DNA of 62,123 nt from Verrucomicrobiota bacterium (lineage in GTDB: Bacteria; Verrucomicrobiota; Lentisphaeria; JABSQK01; JAJFLO01). The notes beneath the pieces were generated by a model, which ran no database searches, was not told the DNA's origin, and saw only the letters and a list, made by a program, of their open reading frames with translations. Location of the stretch: the NCBI GenBank assembly GCA_021772615.1, contig JAJFLQ010000185.1, forward strand, positions 1-62,123, read 5' to 3'. Below, piece by piece: positions 9,110 through 16,379 of this stretch. The translations under genes and the position numbers were made by a program. How positions within the stretch are numbered: the first letter of the stretch is position 1; every line of letters begins with the position of its first letter.

Positions 9110-10255
9110 ATGCCAGGTCATATCAGAATCCTTCACGTACTCCATGAGAACACATTTTCGTGGCCAATGATGGAAAATCTGATTACGGCCTTGGATCCCG
9201 CCGAGTTTGAGCAGACGATTTGCTATATCTGTGGTGCATCCAATCCGTGCAACGTCCTCGAAGAACAGGGCTACCGCGTGATCTGCCTGGGCATGCCGAA
9301 ACGCACGTTACGCCGACTGCGCCCCATGGTCTCACGTCGACTTGCGCGGATCATCGATGAGCACGAAATCGACATCGTCCATTGCCAGCGGCACAAGCCC
9401 ACGGTTTATGGTGTGCTGGCAACGCTGCTGAGCCGCCGCGCCCCGGCCGTTTTTACGACGATCCACGGCGAGGGTTACGCGCATCGTCTGAATCGAAAGG
9501 CGCAGAATCTGTTGTTGTTGAATCGGGCATCCCGCATCATCGCTGTGTCCAATGCCGTGCGAGATGACATTCGCCGGAGCAACTGGATTCGGTCACCGGA
9601 ATCTGTTGTGACGGTATACAACGGTATAGATCCGGACACATTTCGTTCGCAATTGACTGTCGCGGCGGCACGTGACCGGCTCGGATTGCCTGACGGCAAC
9701 ACGATGATCTTCGGCACAGTCGGCCGCTTGACACGCATAAAGGGTCACGTCGAGCTGATTTCGGCGTTTGCCCGCGTACGCGCGGCGCTGCCGAACGCGA
9801 CACTGGCAATCGTCGGCAGCGGCGCAATGGACTCCGAGTTACGACGGATCGCAGCGGAGTGTGGCGTGCTCGATCATGTACAATTCACCGGATATCGATC
9901 GGACATTCCGGACGTCATTCGCGCCTTCGACGTTTTCGTCTTTCCTTCTCTCACCGAAGGTCTTGGCCTGGCGCTCCTCGAAACAATGGCTGCCGGCATA
10001 CCTGTAATTGCTTCCGATATCGGCGGCATTCCGGAGGTCCTCACGCCGGAGTCCGGCGGCGTCCTCGTGCGGCCCGGAGAGATTGACAGCCTTGCGAATG
10101 CGATGATCGCTGCATGCCGCATGAACGCTGACCAGCGTCGGGACATCGGCCACCGGCTCATGCGACGGGTCGACGCGACATTTACCGTGAAACACATGGC
10201 AGCTGAAATGCGCAACCATTACCGCGCCGTCGCCGAAGAACGCTCGAATCGTTGA
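9110..10255 (+). CDS. Glycosyltransferase family 4
   Basis: A 381-residue GT-B fold enzyme. The N-terminal domain starts HIRILHVLHENTFSW. The C-terminal nucleotide-sugar domain begins at TVGRLTRIKGH, and its catalytic EX7E-type segment reads LTEGLGLALLETMAAGIPVIAS followed by DIGGIPEVL. It transfers a sugar from a nucleotide donor to a glycan or lipid acceptor in the cytoplasm. I chose the ATG at 9110 because the family starts there; 25 open codons upstream have no homology-like content. It diverges from the MBOAT/SGNH pair, a setting that suggests exopolysaccharide or envelope glycan synthesis. Confidence 0.92.
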   Translation: MPGHIRILHVLHENTFSWPMMENLITALDPAEFEQTICYICGASNPCNVLEEQGYRVICLGMPKRTLRRLRPMVSRRLARIIDEHEIDIVHCQRHKPTVYGVLATLLSRRAPAVFTTIHGEGYAHRLNRKAQNLLLLNRASRIIAVSNAVRDDIRRSNWIRSPESVVTVYNGIDPDTFRSQLTVAAARDRLGLPDGNTMIFGTVGRLTRIKGHVELISAFARVRAALPNATLAIVGSGAMDSELRRIAAECGVLDHVQFTGYRSDIPDVIRAFDVFVFPSLTEGLGLALLETMAAGIPVIASDIGGIPEVLTPESGGVLVRPGEIDSLANAMIAACRMNADQRRDIGHRLMRRVDATFTVKHMAAEMRNHYRAVAEERSNR

Positions 10256-10298
10256 CTCACTTATCGCGCAGCCTGCGGGAAAGCGCAGGGAAACGCGC

Positions 10299-10382
10299 TG
10301 GCCGTGACGCGCACGGTTCAGCCAGGATGGCTGTGCTACCCAGTAGCATAGGCATCTTGCCTGTGCTCCACGCCGGCTCCGA
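10299..10382. repeat. PVC-type intergenic repeat (GILPVLH motif)
   Basis: Conceptual translation of the plus strand gives SIGILPVLHAG and of the minus strand STGKMPMLLGSTAILAEP. Variants of both (TGILPVLHGQDARAT, GKMPMLL) are scattered through Planctomycetes, Verrucomicrobia and Kiritimatiellota intergenic DNA, as I recall from those genomes. The DNA contains the small palindromes TGCTAC-cca-GTAGCA and GGC-atctt-GCC. It lies between convergent genes and is not part of a real protein. Confidence 0.6.
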
Positions 10383-10435
10383 TCTACAATGCCGTACGAA
10401 AATGCGTGCGCCGACCGGCCGCCAATCGCCCGCCA

Positions 10436-11746
10436 CTACAATATATTGGCCGCGATCGCGGCCAACTCGCTGCGCTCGCCCTTGGTAAGGGTGATGTGGG
10501 CGGATATTGATTCGGTGCGAAATCGGTCCACGAGGTAGCAAAAACCGTTACTGTGCGCATCCAGATAGGGATTGTCGATCTGCTCCGGATCGCCGGTTAA
10601 CACGACCTTGGAATTGTAGCCAACACGGGTGATGATGGTCTTTACCTCATGCGGTGTGAGGTTTTGGGCCTCATCGATGATGAAGAATTGATGCGGAATG
10701 CTACGGCCGCGGATGTATGTAAGCGGTTCGATGCCGACCTCACTTGCATCGAGAATGTCCGGAGGCAACATCCGTTTCTTGCTCCGCCGGTCACGCTCAC
10801 GGATCATCTCCAATGCATCATAGATCGGTTGCATCCACGGCCGCATTTTCTCGTCGATATCACCGGGAATAAAGCCAATATCCCGTCCCATCGGCAATGT
10901 AGGACGCGACACGAGGAGCTTGTTGTATTTGTCCTCGATCATGACCTTGTAGAGCCCAGCGGCAACCGCCAGCAACGTCTTGCCAGTGCCGGCCTTTCCC
11001 AGCAGCGTCACCAGCTTGATGTCGTCGTCAAGGAGCGCATCCATGGCAAATCGCTGTGCCAGATTGAGCGGACGGATCGTGAGAACATCATCGTCGAGCG
11101 CACGTAACGGTACGAGATCGCGGCCGTCCTTGCCTTCGATTCTCCCGAGCGCATCGTGGTCGTTGCCGGCACGGAGTTGCAGGTAATTATTGGCGTGGAA
11201 CGTGCGATCTTCAAACCGGTACCGCCCCGTGGTCGTGAATGTATCGACCACGTCTTTGTCGCAGTCGATACAATGGTAGCCGGTATAGAACTTCAAACGC
11301 GTGGATTGGATTTCTTCATAATCCTGCGCACGGATTCCGACGGCATCGGCCTTGAGTCGAAGATTGATGTTCTTGGTGATGATAGCGACCTCAGATTCCG
11401 GCTCGTCCTCCTGTAATTTTATTGCCAGATTGAGGATACGATTGTCGACTTTCCGCGTAAGCCCGAGGCCGCGTTTTCGCAGATAATCACCGCAATCGCC
11501 GGCGTATATCCGGAGCACACCGCCGTGCTCCATCTTGACGCCGCGGCCAAGCTGGCCATGACGCGACAGCTGATCCAGGAGTTGCGAAACGACGCGGGAA
11601 TTCTGGCCCAGTTCGGTCATGTCGCGTTTGAAAGCATCAAGTTCCTCTATGACTTCAACCGCAATGACGACCTGATTTTCGCCGAATTGGCGAATGGCGC
11701 CCGGGTCATACAACAGTACATTGGTGTCGAGGATAAAATATTTCAT
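10436..11746 (-). CDS. PhoH family ATPase with N-terminal PIN domain (YlaK/PhoH2-like)
   Basis: Residues 1-140 form a PIN nuclease domain (FILDTNVLLYDP, EELDAFK, TKNINLRLKAD), and residues 225-436 a PhoH helicase-like ATPase with Walker A GKAGTGKT (250-257) and DEAQNLTPHEVKTIITRVG. PhoH2 proteins of this layout unwind and cleave RNA. The acidic PIN residues Asp7 and Glu35 are present. The start codon is only 17 bases from the divergently oriented folP start, so promoters for one or both genes must lie inside the other gene, or the transcripts must be nearly leaderless. No separate antitoxin gene is seen. Confidence 0.95.
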   Translation of the reverse strand: MKYFILDTNVLLYDPGAIRQFGENQVVIAVEVIEELDAFKRDMTELGQNSRVVSQLLDQLSRHGQLGRGVKMEHGGVLRIYAGDCGDYLRKRGLGLTRKVDNRILNLAIKLQEDEPESEVAIITKNINLRLKADAVGIRAQDYEEIQSTRLKFYTGYHCIDCDKDVVDTFTTTGRYRFEDRTFHANNYLQLRAGNDHDALGRIEGKDGRDLVPLRALDDDVLTIRPLNLAQRFAMDALLDDDIKLVTLLGKAGTGKTLLAVAAGLYKVMIEDKYNKLLVSRPTLPMGRDIGFIPGDIDEKMRPWMQPIYDALEMIRERDRRSKKRMLPPDILDASEVGIEPLTYIRGRSIPHQFFIIDEAQNLTPHEVKTIITRVGYNSKVVLTGDPEQIDNPYLDAHSNGFCYLVDRFRTESISAHITLTKGERSELAAIAANIL

Positions 11747-11763
11747 ACCAGAGGTTCTCTTAA

Positions 11764-12651
11764 ATGTCCGTATTCATGTTCACAAGTCATACGCTGGACC
11801 TGACCGCTCGCGTCGCGGTCATGGGAATCATCAATGCCACGCCCGATTCTTTTTCCGGTGATGGCATAAATTACACGCCGGAGGCAGCGTTGGAAAGCGC
11901 TCTGGCCATGATAGACGCCGGCGCCGACATCATTGATATCGGCGGTGAATCCACCAGGCCCGGGGCGGCGCCAGTGAGCGCAGTCGAGGAACTGGACCGT
12001 GTGCTGCCGGTGGTACGGCTGCTGCGCGCCGCCGTGACCATACCGATCAGCATCGACACCACCAAGGCGGAGGTCGCACGTGTGTGCCTGGAACATGGAG
12101 CTGATATCGTCAACGATATCAGCGGGATGCGTCGTGACGCCGGCATGGCGGACGTCATTGCAGCGAGCGATGCCGGCGGTATCGCCATGCACATGCGCGG
12201 CACGCCGCAGACGATGCAGAATTTGACCGGGTACGACGACCTCATTGGTGAGATCCACGCCTGGTTTTGCGACACGTTGGCGATGCTTGAAGGCGCGGGA
12301 ATTGCGCCCGAACGCATTTGCCTCGACCCAGGTATAGGATTCAGCAAGACCGCAGATCAAAACCTGATCCTCCTGCGCCGGCTAAACGCGTTTCTCGATC
12401 TCAACCGGCCGCTGCTCGTCGGCGCGTCCAGAAAGTCATTCATCGGCAGGACGTTGGGTATCGAGGCGCCCGAACAACGGACATGGGGCACCGCGGCAGC
12501 CGTGGCATGCGCCGTAATGAACGGCGCGCGCATCGTGCGCGTACACGACGTCGCCGCGATGCGCCAGGTTGCAAACATGAGCTGCGCCATAGCCGGAGCC
12601 GGGACTCAGGACGCTGAGAGAAGACTGCAACCGGAGAACAAACATTCATGA
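11764..12651 (+). CDS. folP: Dihydropteroate synthase
   Basis: A 295-residue TIM-barrel enzyme that joins p-aminobenzoate to dihydropterin pyrophosphate in folate synthesis. Signatures are VMGIINATPDSFSGDG near the start, DIGGESTRPGA, SIDTTKAEVA, NDISGMRRD, the substrate segment LDPGIGFSKTADQN and LVGASRKSFIGRTLG. In the first signature the usual SDGG is SGDG. The first ATG has AGAGG about 10 bases upstream; a second ATG 12 bases later is possible. It overlaps the downstream ligase by 4 bases (ATGA). The sulfonamide-binding loops look normal. Confidence 0.96.
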   Translation: MSVFMFTSHTLDLTARVAVMGIINATPDSFSGDGINYTPEAALESALAMIDAGADIIDIGGESTRPGAAPVSAVEELDRVLPVVRLLRAAVTIPISIDTTKAEVARVCLEHGADIVNDISGMRRDAGMADVIAASDAGGIAMHMRGTPQTMQNLTGYDDLIGEIHAWFCDTLAMLEGAGIAPERICLDPGIGFSKTADQNLILLRRLNAFLDLNRPLLVGASRKSFIGRTLGIEAPEQRTWGTAAAVACAVMNGARIVRVHDVAAMRQVANMSCAIAGAGTQDAERRLQPENKHS

Positions 12652-14162
12652 TCCCGCTGGTTGAGCGCGCAGCATCGGCGCCGACGCGAATGGCGATTGT
12701 CGACGCGAACGGCGAGCACAGCTATGGCGACGTTCGTCGCCGCGCACAATCCCTTGCCCGTCGGTTACTGAATGGCCGTAAGGATCTGGAACAGGAACGG
12801 GTCGCCTTTTTGACCACGGCGAATGCCGACTACGTTGCGGCGCAATGGGGCATCTGGCTCGCAGGCGGCGTTGCCGTGCCGCTGGCACCGGCCTTTCCGT
12901 TACCGGAGATCCGTCACATCATCTCGGATGCAGACCCCGTAGCGGTGGTCACAAACACGGTCCATTCCGCCGTAATTTCCGCGGCCGTGGGCGATGACGC
13001 GCGGGTGATCCAGCTGGCCAGCGACACATCGGAGGTAACGGCCGCAAGGCTACCAGACATTGATGCTGAACGGAACGCCATGATGCTGTATACGAGCGGC
13101 ACCAGCGGTCGTCCGAAAGGCGTCGTATCGACCCACAATACGATCGCGGCCCAAATTCGGAGCCTGGTATCCGCCTGGGAATGGCAGCCGGGCGATCGCA
13201 TACTCAACGTGTTGCCGCTGCACCACCTCCACGGTGCGATCAATGTCGTGTCCTGTGCGCTGTGGTCGGGCGCGACTTGCGTGATGGCCGATCGATTCGA
13301 CGCGGACGACACCTGGAATTGTATGGACCGTGAAGCCCTTTCGCTGTTCATGGGGGTGCCGACGATCTATATGCAGTTGATACGTGCGTGGGCACTGGCA
13401 CCACCGGCGCGGCAGAGATTGATGTCTGCCGCCGCCGGCCGGCTGCGGCTCATGGTCTCCGGTTCGGCCGCCCTGCCGCCGGACGTCCTGCATCGCTGGG
13501 AAGCGATCACAGGCCATCGACTGCTGGAGCGATACGGCATGACGGAAATCGGCATGGCGTTGTCAAATCCGTTACACGGCGTGCGCCGTCCGGGCTTTGT
13601 GGGTCGCCCGCTTCCCGGTGTCTCGGTGAAACTTGCCAGTTCCAATCTGGACACAGCCCTGAAGCCGGCCGACACGTCCGGTGAGATTCTGGTGCGAGGT
13701 GAAACCGTATTTTCCGAGTACTGGCGGCGTCCCGGCGAGACCGCGGCGGCGTTTGAACAGGGCTGGTTCAAGACCGGCGACGAGGCGATCGTCGAAAATG
13801 GCGATTTTCGTATCATCGGTCGCCAGTCGTCGGACATCATCAAGACCGGCGGCTATAAGGTCTCCGCACTCGAAATCGAAGCTGCGCTACGCCGCCATCC
13901 GGCCATCTCGGAATGCGCCGTCATCGGCATTGCAGATCCCGAGTGGGGCCAGCGCATCGCTGCAGTGGCCGTATGTCATGACGGTATGGACGTGGCCGAA
14001 CAAAGACTGATCGCATGGTCAAGAGATCAAATGGCGCCGTATAAGACGCCACGGTTGTTTCAGTTGGTGGAGAGATTGCCGCGAAACATCATGGGAAAGG
14101 TGCAGAAACATGCCTTGGCAGAATTATTCGTAACCGCTCCTTCCTCGCAGAAAAATAATTGA
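12648..14162 (+). CDS. Acyl-CoA synthetase, malonyl-CoA synthetase (MatB/ACSF3)-like
   Basis: A 504-residue ANL-superfamily enzyme. The AMP-binding P-loop YTSGTSGRPKG is at 148-158, followed by ERYGMTEIGMALSNPL, the hinge aspartate in GWFKTGDEA and FRIIGRQSSDIIKTGGYKVSALEIE, and a C-terminal lysine in NIMGKVQK. The ERYGMTEIGMALS block is shared with mammalian ACSF3 and bacterial MatB, which activate malonate or methylmalonate. The exact substrate is inference. The ATG overlaps the folP stop. Coupling to folate synthesis is odd; the upstream gene may simply share a transcript. Confidence 0.88.
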   Translation: MIPLVERAASAPTRMAIVDANGEHSYGDVRRRAQSLARRLLNGRKDLEQERVAFLTTANADYVAAQWGIWLAGGVAVPLAPAFPLPEIRHIISDADPVAVVTNTVHSAVISAAVGDDARVIQLASDTSEVTAARLPDIDAERNAMMLYTSGTSGRPKGVVSTHNTIAAQIRSLVSAWEWQPGDRILNVLPLHHLHGAINVVSCALWSGATCVMADRFDADDTWNCMDREALSLFMGVPTIYMQLIRAWALAPPARQRLMSAAAGRLRLMVSGSAALPPDVLHRWEAITGHRLLERYGMTEIGMALSNPLHGVRRPGFVGRPLPGVSVKLASSNLDTALKPADTSGEILVRGETVFSEYWRRPGETAAAFEQGWFKTGDEAIVENGDFRIIGRQSSDIIKTGGYKVSALEIEAALRRHPAISECAVIGIADPEWGQRIAAVAVCHDGMDVAEQRLIAWSRDQMAPYKTPRLFQLVERLPRNIMGKVQKHALAELFVTAPSSQKNN

Positions 14163-14304
14163 ACCTAGAGCAAAAAGCCGGGTCAAACACGAACAAACCC
14201 GCCGCCGGGGAGATGGTAGTCGGTGGGCCGTCCGACGTGATTGGTGGATCCCAAGTCATACCCACACGCGATCAGCTGCATAATACATTCAGGGAGAATT
14301 CAGG

Positions 14305-14832
14305 ATGAACCCATTTCCTCAAGCAACCATACTCAGCAACTGCAAACGCCTCGCGCTTTGCACCACATTTGTGGTCGCAGCTGCTGCCGTGCCGCCAGAC
14401 GCGGGCGCCGCCAGCGCGCCAAAGAAAACGCAGCCGAAGTCGGATCTGCGCGAAAAAGCCAACGAACACTTTGAACAGGGCGAGCGGTTGCGGGAAAGTT
14501 ATATGTACAAGGATGCCGCCAAACACTACAAGAAGGCGATCATTATCGATCCCAACTACGCAGAGGCCTACAGCAACCTCGGATATTGTTATAAAAAATA
14601 CGGTATGTACGACAAGGCCATCATGCAGTACGGCAAAGCGATCGATCTCAAGCCGGAATTGGCGGAGGCGCATGAGTATCTCGGTGAGACCTATGCCGAA
14701 ATGGGCAATTTCAGTCTGGCGGAGAAAGAATTGGAGATATTGGAAAAACTTGAATCCGGTCTGGCACAAACTCTGGAGAAATTTATTGCGGAAAAGAAGG
14801 CAGCGACGAAGGACGCAGACGCAAAGCCGTGA
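14305..14832 (+). CDS. Exported TPR protein
   Basis: A signal-peptide-like start (Lys-Arg at 14-15, hydrophobic core, AAAVPPDAGAAS) is followed by three tetratricopeptide repeats, recognisable by YKDAAKHYKKAIIIDPNYAEAYSNLGY, YDKAIMQYGKAIDLKPELAEAHEYLGETYAE and FSLAEKELEILEKL, and a lysine-rich tail. It is 175 residues long. TPR proteins scaffold complexes; its partner is unknown. The ATG has GGGAG about 10 bases upstream. It converges with tesA. Confidence 0.85.
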   Translation: MNPFPQATILSNCKRLALCTTFVVAAAAVPPDAGAASAPKKTQPKSDLREKANEHFEQGERLRESYMYKDAAKHYKKAIIIDPNYAEAYSNLGYCYKKYGMYDKAIMQYGKAIDLKPELAEAHEYLGETYAEMGNFSLAEKELEILEKLESGLAQTLEKFIAEKKAATKDADAKP

Positions 14833-14883
14833 CGGATCGCGTCCTGTGTCGCAACAAAACCGTCGCGTCGGCTCCCTTCATCT

Positions 14884-15564
14884 TCATCGCTTGACATGGT
14901 TTCGTAAGACCTGCCACACCGTCTCGCACATGATTCTGTGACCAGCGGCGTTCGGATGAATGCCATCCGGAAGATTCAATTCACGGTGTCCCCCCACATT
15001 CTCCAGAAGAAATGGAATAAACCCAGCATTCTTTTCCTCAGCAATTTCCGGAAAAATATGCAGGAAACGGCTGCTGAACTGATCGCCGAGATTCGGCGGC
15101 AGTTGCATACCGGCGAGGATAATGATGACTTCGGGATATTTTTTCCGCGCTTTATCGATAATTCCGATCAGGTTCTCACGCGTTGACTGCGGGTCGATCC
15201 CCCTAAGACCGTCGTTGCAACCCAGCGCGATGAGCAGAATATCGACACGCTGCCGCAGCAGCCAGCCCATTCGTCTCAATGCGCCCGCGCTGGTATCACC
15301 GCTGAGACCGGCATTCTGCACCACGGCAGCGATGTTGTTTTTCCTGAGTCTCTCGGCGATCAATGCCGGGTATGCCTGGTTGCTGTCGATGCCATACCCG
15401 GCTGTGAGGCTGTCGCCGAGGAAGACAATACGTATCGGCGGCTCAACGGCGGATGCCGCCATCGTGACGAATAGCGTCAGGACAACGAACATGTTGCCCG
15501 GCCCCGTGTAACGTCGGTGAATCGGCATGGCAGTGCAGTTGCTTTTTAAGGTTGCTTCCATCAT
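14884..15564 (-). CDS. tesA: Arylesterase / acyl-CoA thioesterase I (TesA-like SGNH hydrolase)
   Basis: Conserved blocks are FLGDSLTAGYG (Ser52 nucleophile), the oxyanion ALGCNDGLRG (usually GGND; here Cys replaces the second Gly), and DGIHPN with the catalytic Asp and His near 201-204. A signal peptide sits at MFVVLTLFVTMAASA, so the enzyme is periplasmic. The start is uncertain: ATG codons at 15564, 15528 and 15492 all give an export signal and none has a good ribosome binding site. It is divergent from an ABC transporter pair, the same arrangement as E. coli tesA-ybbA-ybbP. Confidence 0.9.
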   Translation of the reverse strand: MMEATLKSNCTAMPIHRRYTGPGNMFVVLTLFVTMAASAVEPPIRIVFLGDSLTAGYGIDSNQAYPALIAERLRKNNIAAVVQNAGLSGDTSAGALRRMGWLLRQRVDILLIALGCNDGLRGIDPQSTRENLIGIIDKARKKYPEVIIILAGMQLPPNLGDQFSSRFLHIFPEIAEEKNAGFIPFLLENVGGHRELNLPDGIHPNAAGHRIMCETVWQVLRNHVKR

Positions 15565-15719
15565 GGTTTCGGTATCCGATCAGTCACCGGCAGCCCGGCA
15601 CGGGAAAGAGATCATTTGCGGATGCTTTACATTATGACAAGCCAGTCACCAGAATGTTCACTGATCCCGAATCCACGTGAATTAATTGACCTACCAGAAC
15701 ACCGACCACCCACAGTGCC

Positions 15720-16379
15720 ATGCTGAGCGTATGCGGTCTTACCAAGTCCTATCACGTCGACGGCCGTCCGCTGACGGTGCTGGATGACGTAAGTTTCACA
15801 CTGGATAGAGGTGCGTCTCTTGCCATCGTCGGTCCGTCAGGAAGCGGCAAATCGACGTTACTGGGACTTTGTGCCGCTCTCGACCATCCGACCAGCGGGA
15901 CCGTGACCATCGCCGACACGCCGGTTGCCGCTCTGAACGAAGACCAGCGCGCGCGCCTTCGAAATGCCCACATCGGCTTCGTGTTTCAGTCGTTTCAGCT
16001 CATTCCCACGCTGACTGCGTTGGAAAATGTCATGGTCCCGCTCGAACTTCGCGGCGACACATCAGACGCCCGGCAACGCGCCCACGACCTGCTGCAACAG
16101 GTGGGACTCGAGCATCGCGCGAACCACTACCCTCTACAGCTCTCCGGCGGCGAGCAGCAGCGCACCGCGCTCGCTCGTGCGTTCATCAATCAGCCGGCCC
16201 TGCTTTTCGCAGACGAACCGACAGGAAACCTCGACACCGCCACCGGCAGCCAGATTGCGGATCAATTGTTCGCGTTGAACCGCGACTACGGCACGACCCT
16301 TGTTCTGGTTACACATGATTCGCACCTTGCCAAGCGTGCGCAACGAACAATCCGGTTGCACGGCGGACGCGTCGCGTGA
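15720..16379 (+). CDS. ybbA: ABC transporter ATP-binding protein (YbbA/LolD type)
   Basis: A 219-residue ATPase with Walker A GPSGSGKST (38-46), the LolD-class FQSFQLIPTLTALENVMVPLEL segment, the signature LSGGEQQR and Walker B LLFADEPTGNLD followed by the H-loop VTHDSHLA. It powers the FtsX-type permease that overlaps it by 4 bases (GTGA). In this class, ATP hydrolysis drives conformational work on periplasmic lipids, lipoproteins or regulators rather than classic import. The location beside tesA fits YbbA specifically. Confidence 0.94.
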   Translation: MLSVCGLTKSYHVDGRPLTVLDDVSFTLDRGASLAIVGPSGSGKSTLLGLCAALDHPTSGTVTIADTPVAALNEDQRARLRNAHIGFVFQSFQLIPTLTALENVMVPLELRGDTSDARQRAHDLLQQVGLEHRANHYPLQLSGGEQQRTALARAFINQPALLFADEPTGNLDTATGSQIADQLFALNRDYGTTLVLVTHDSHLAKRAQRTIRLHGGRVA

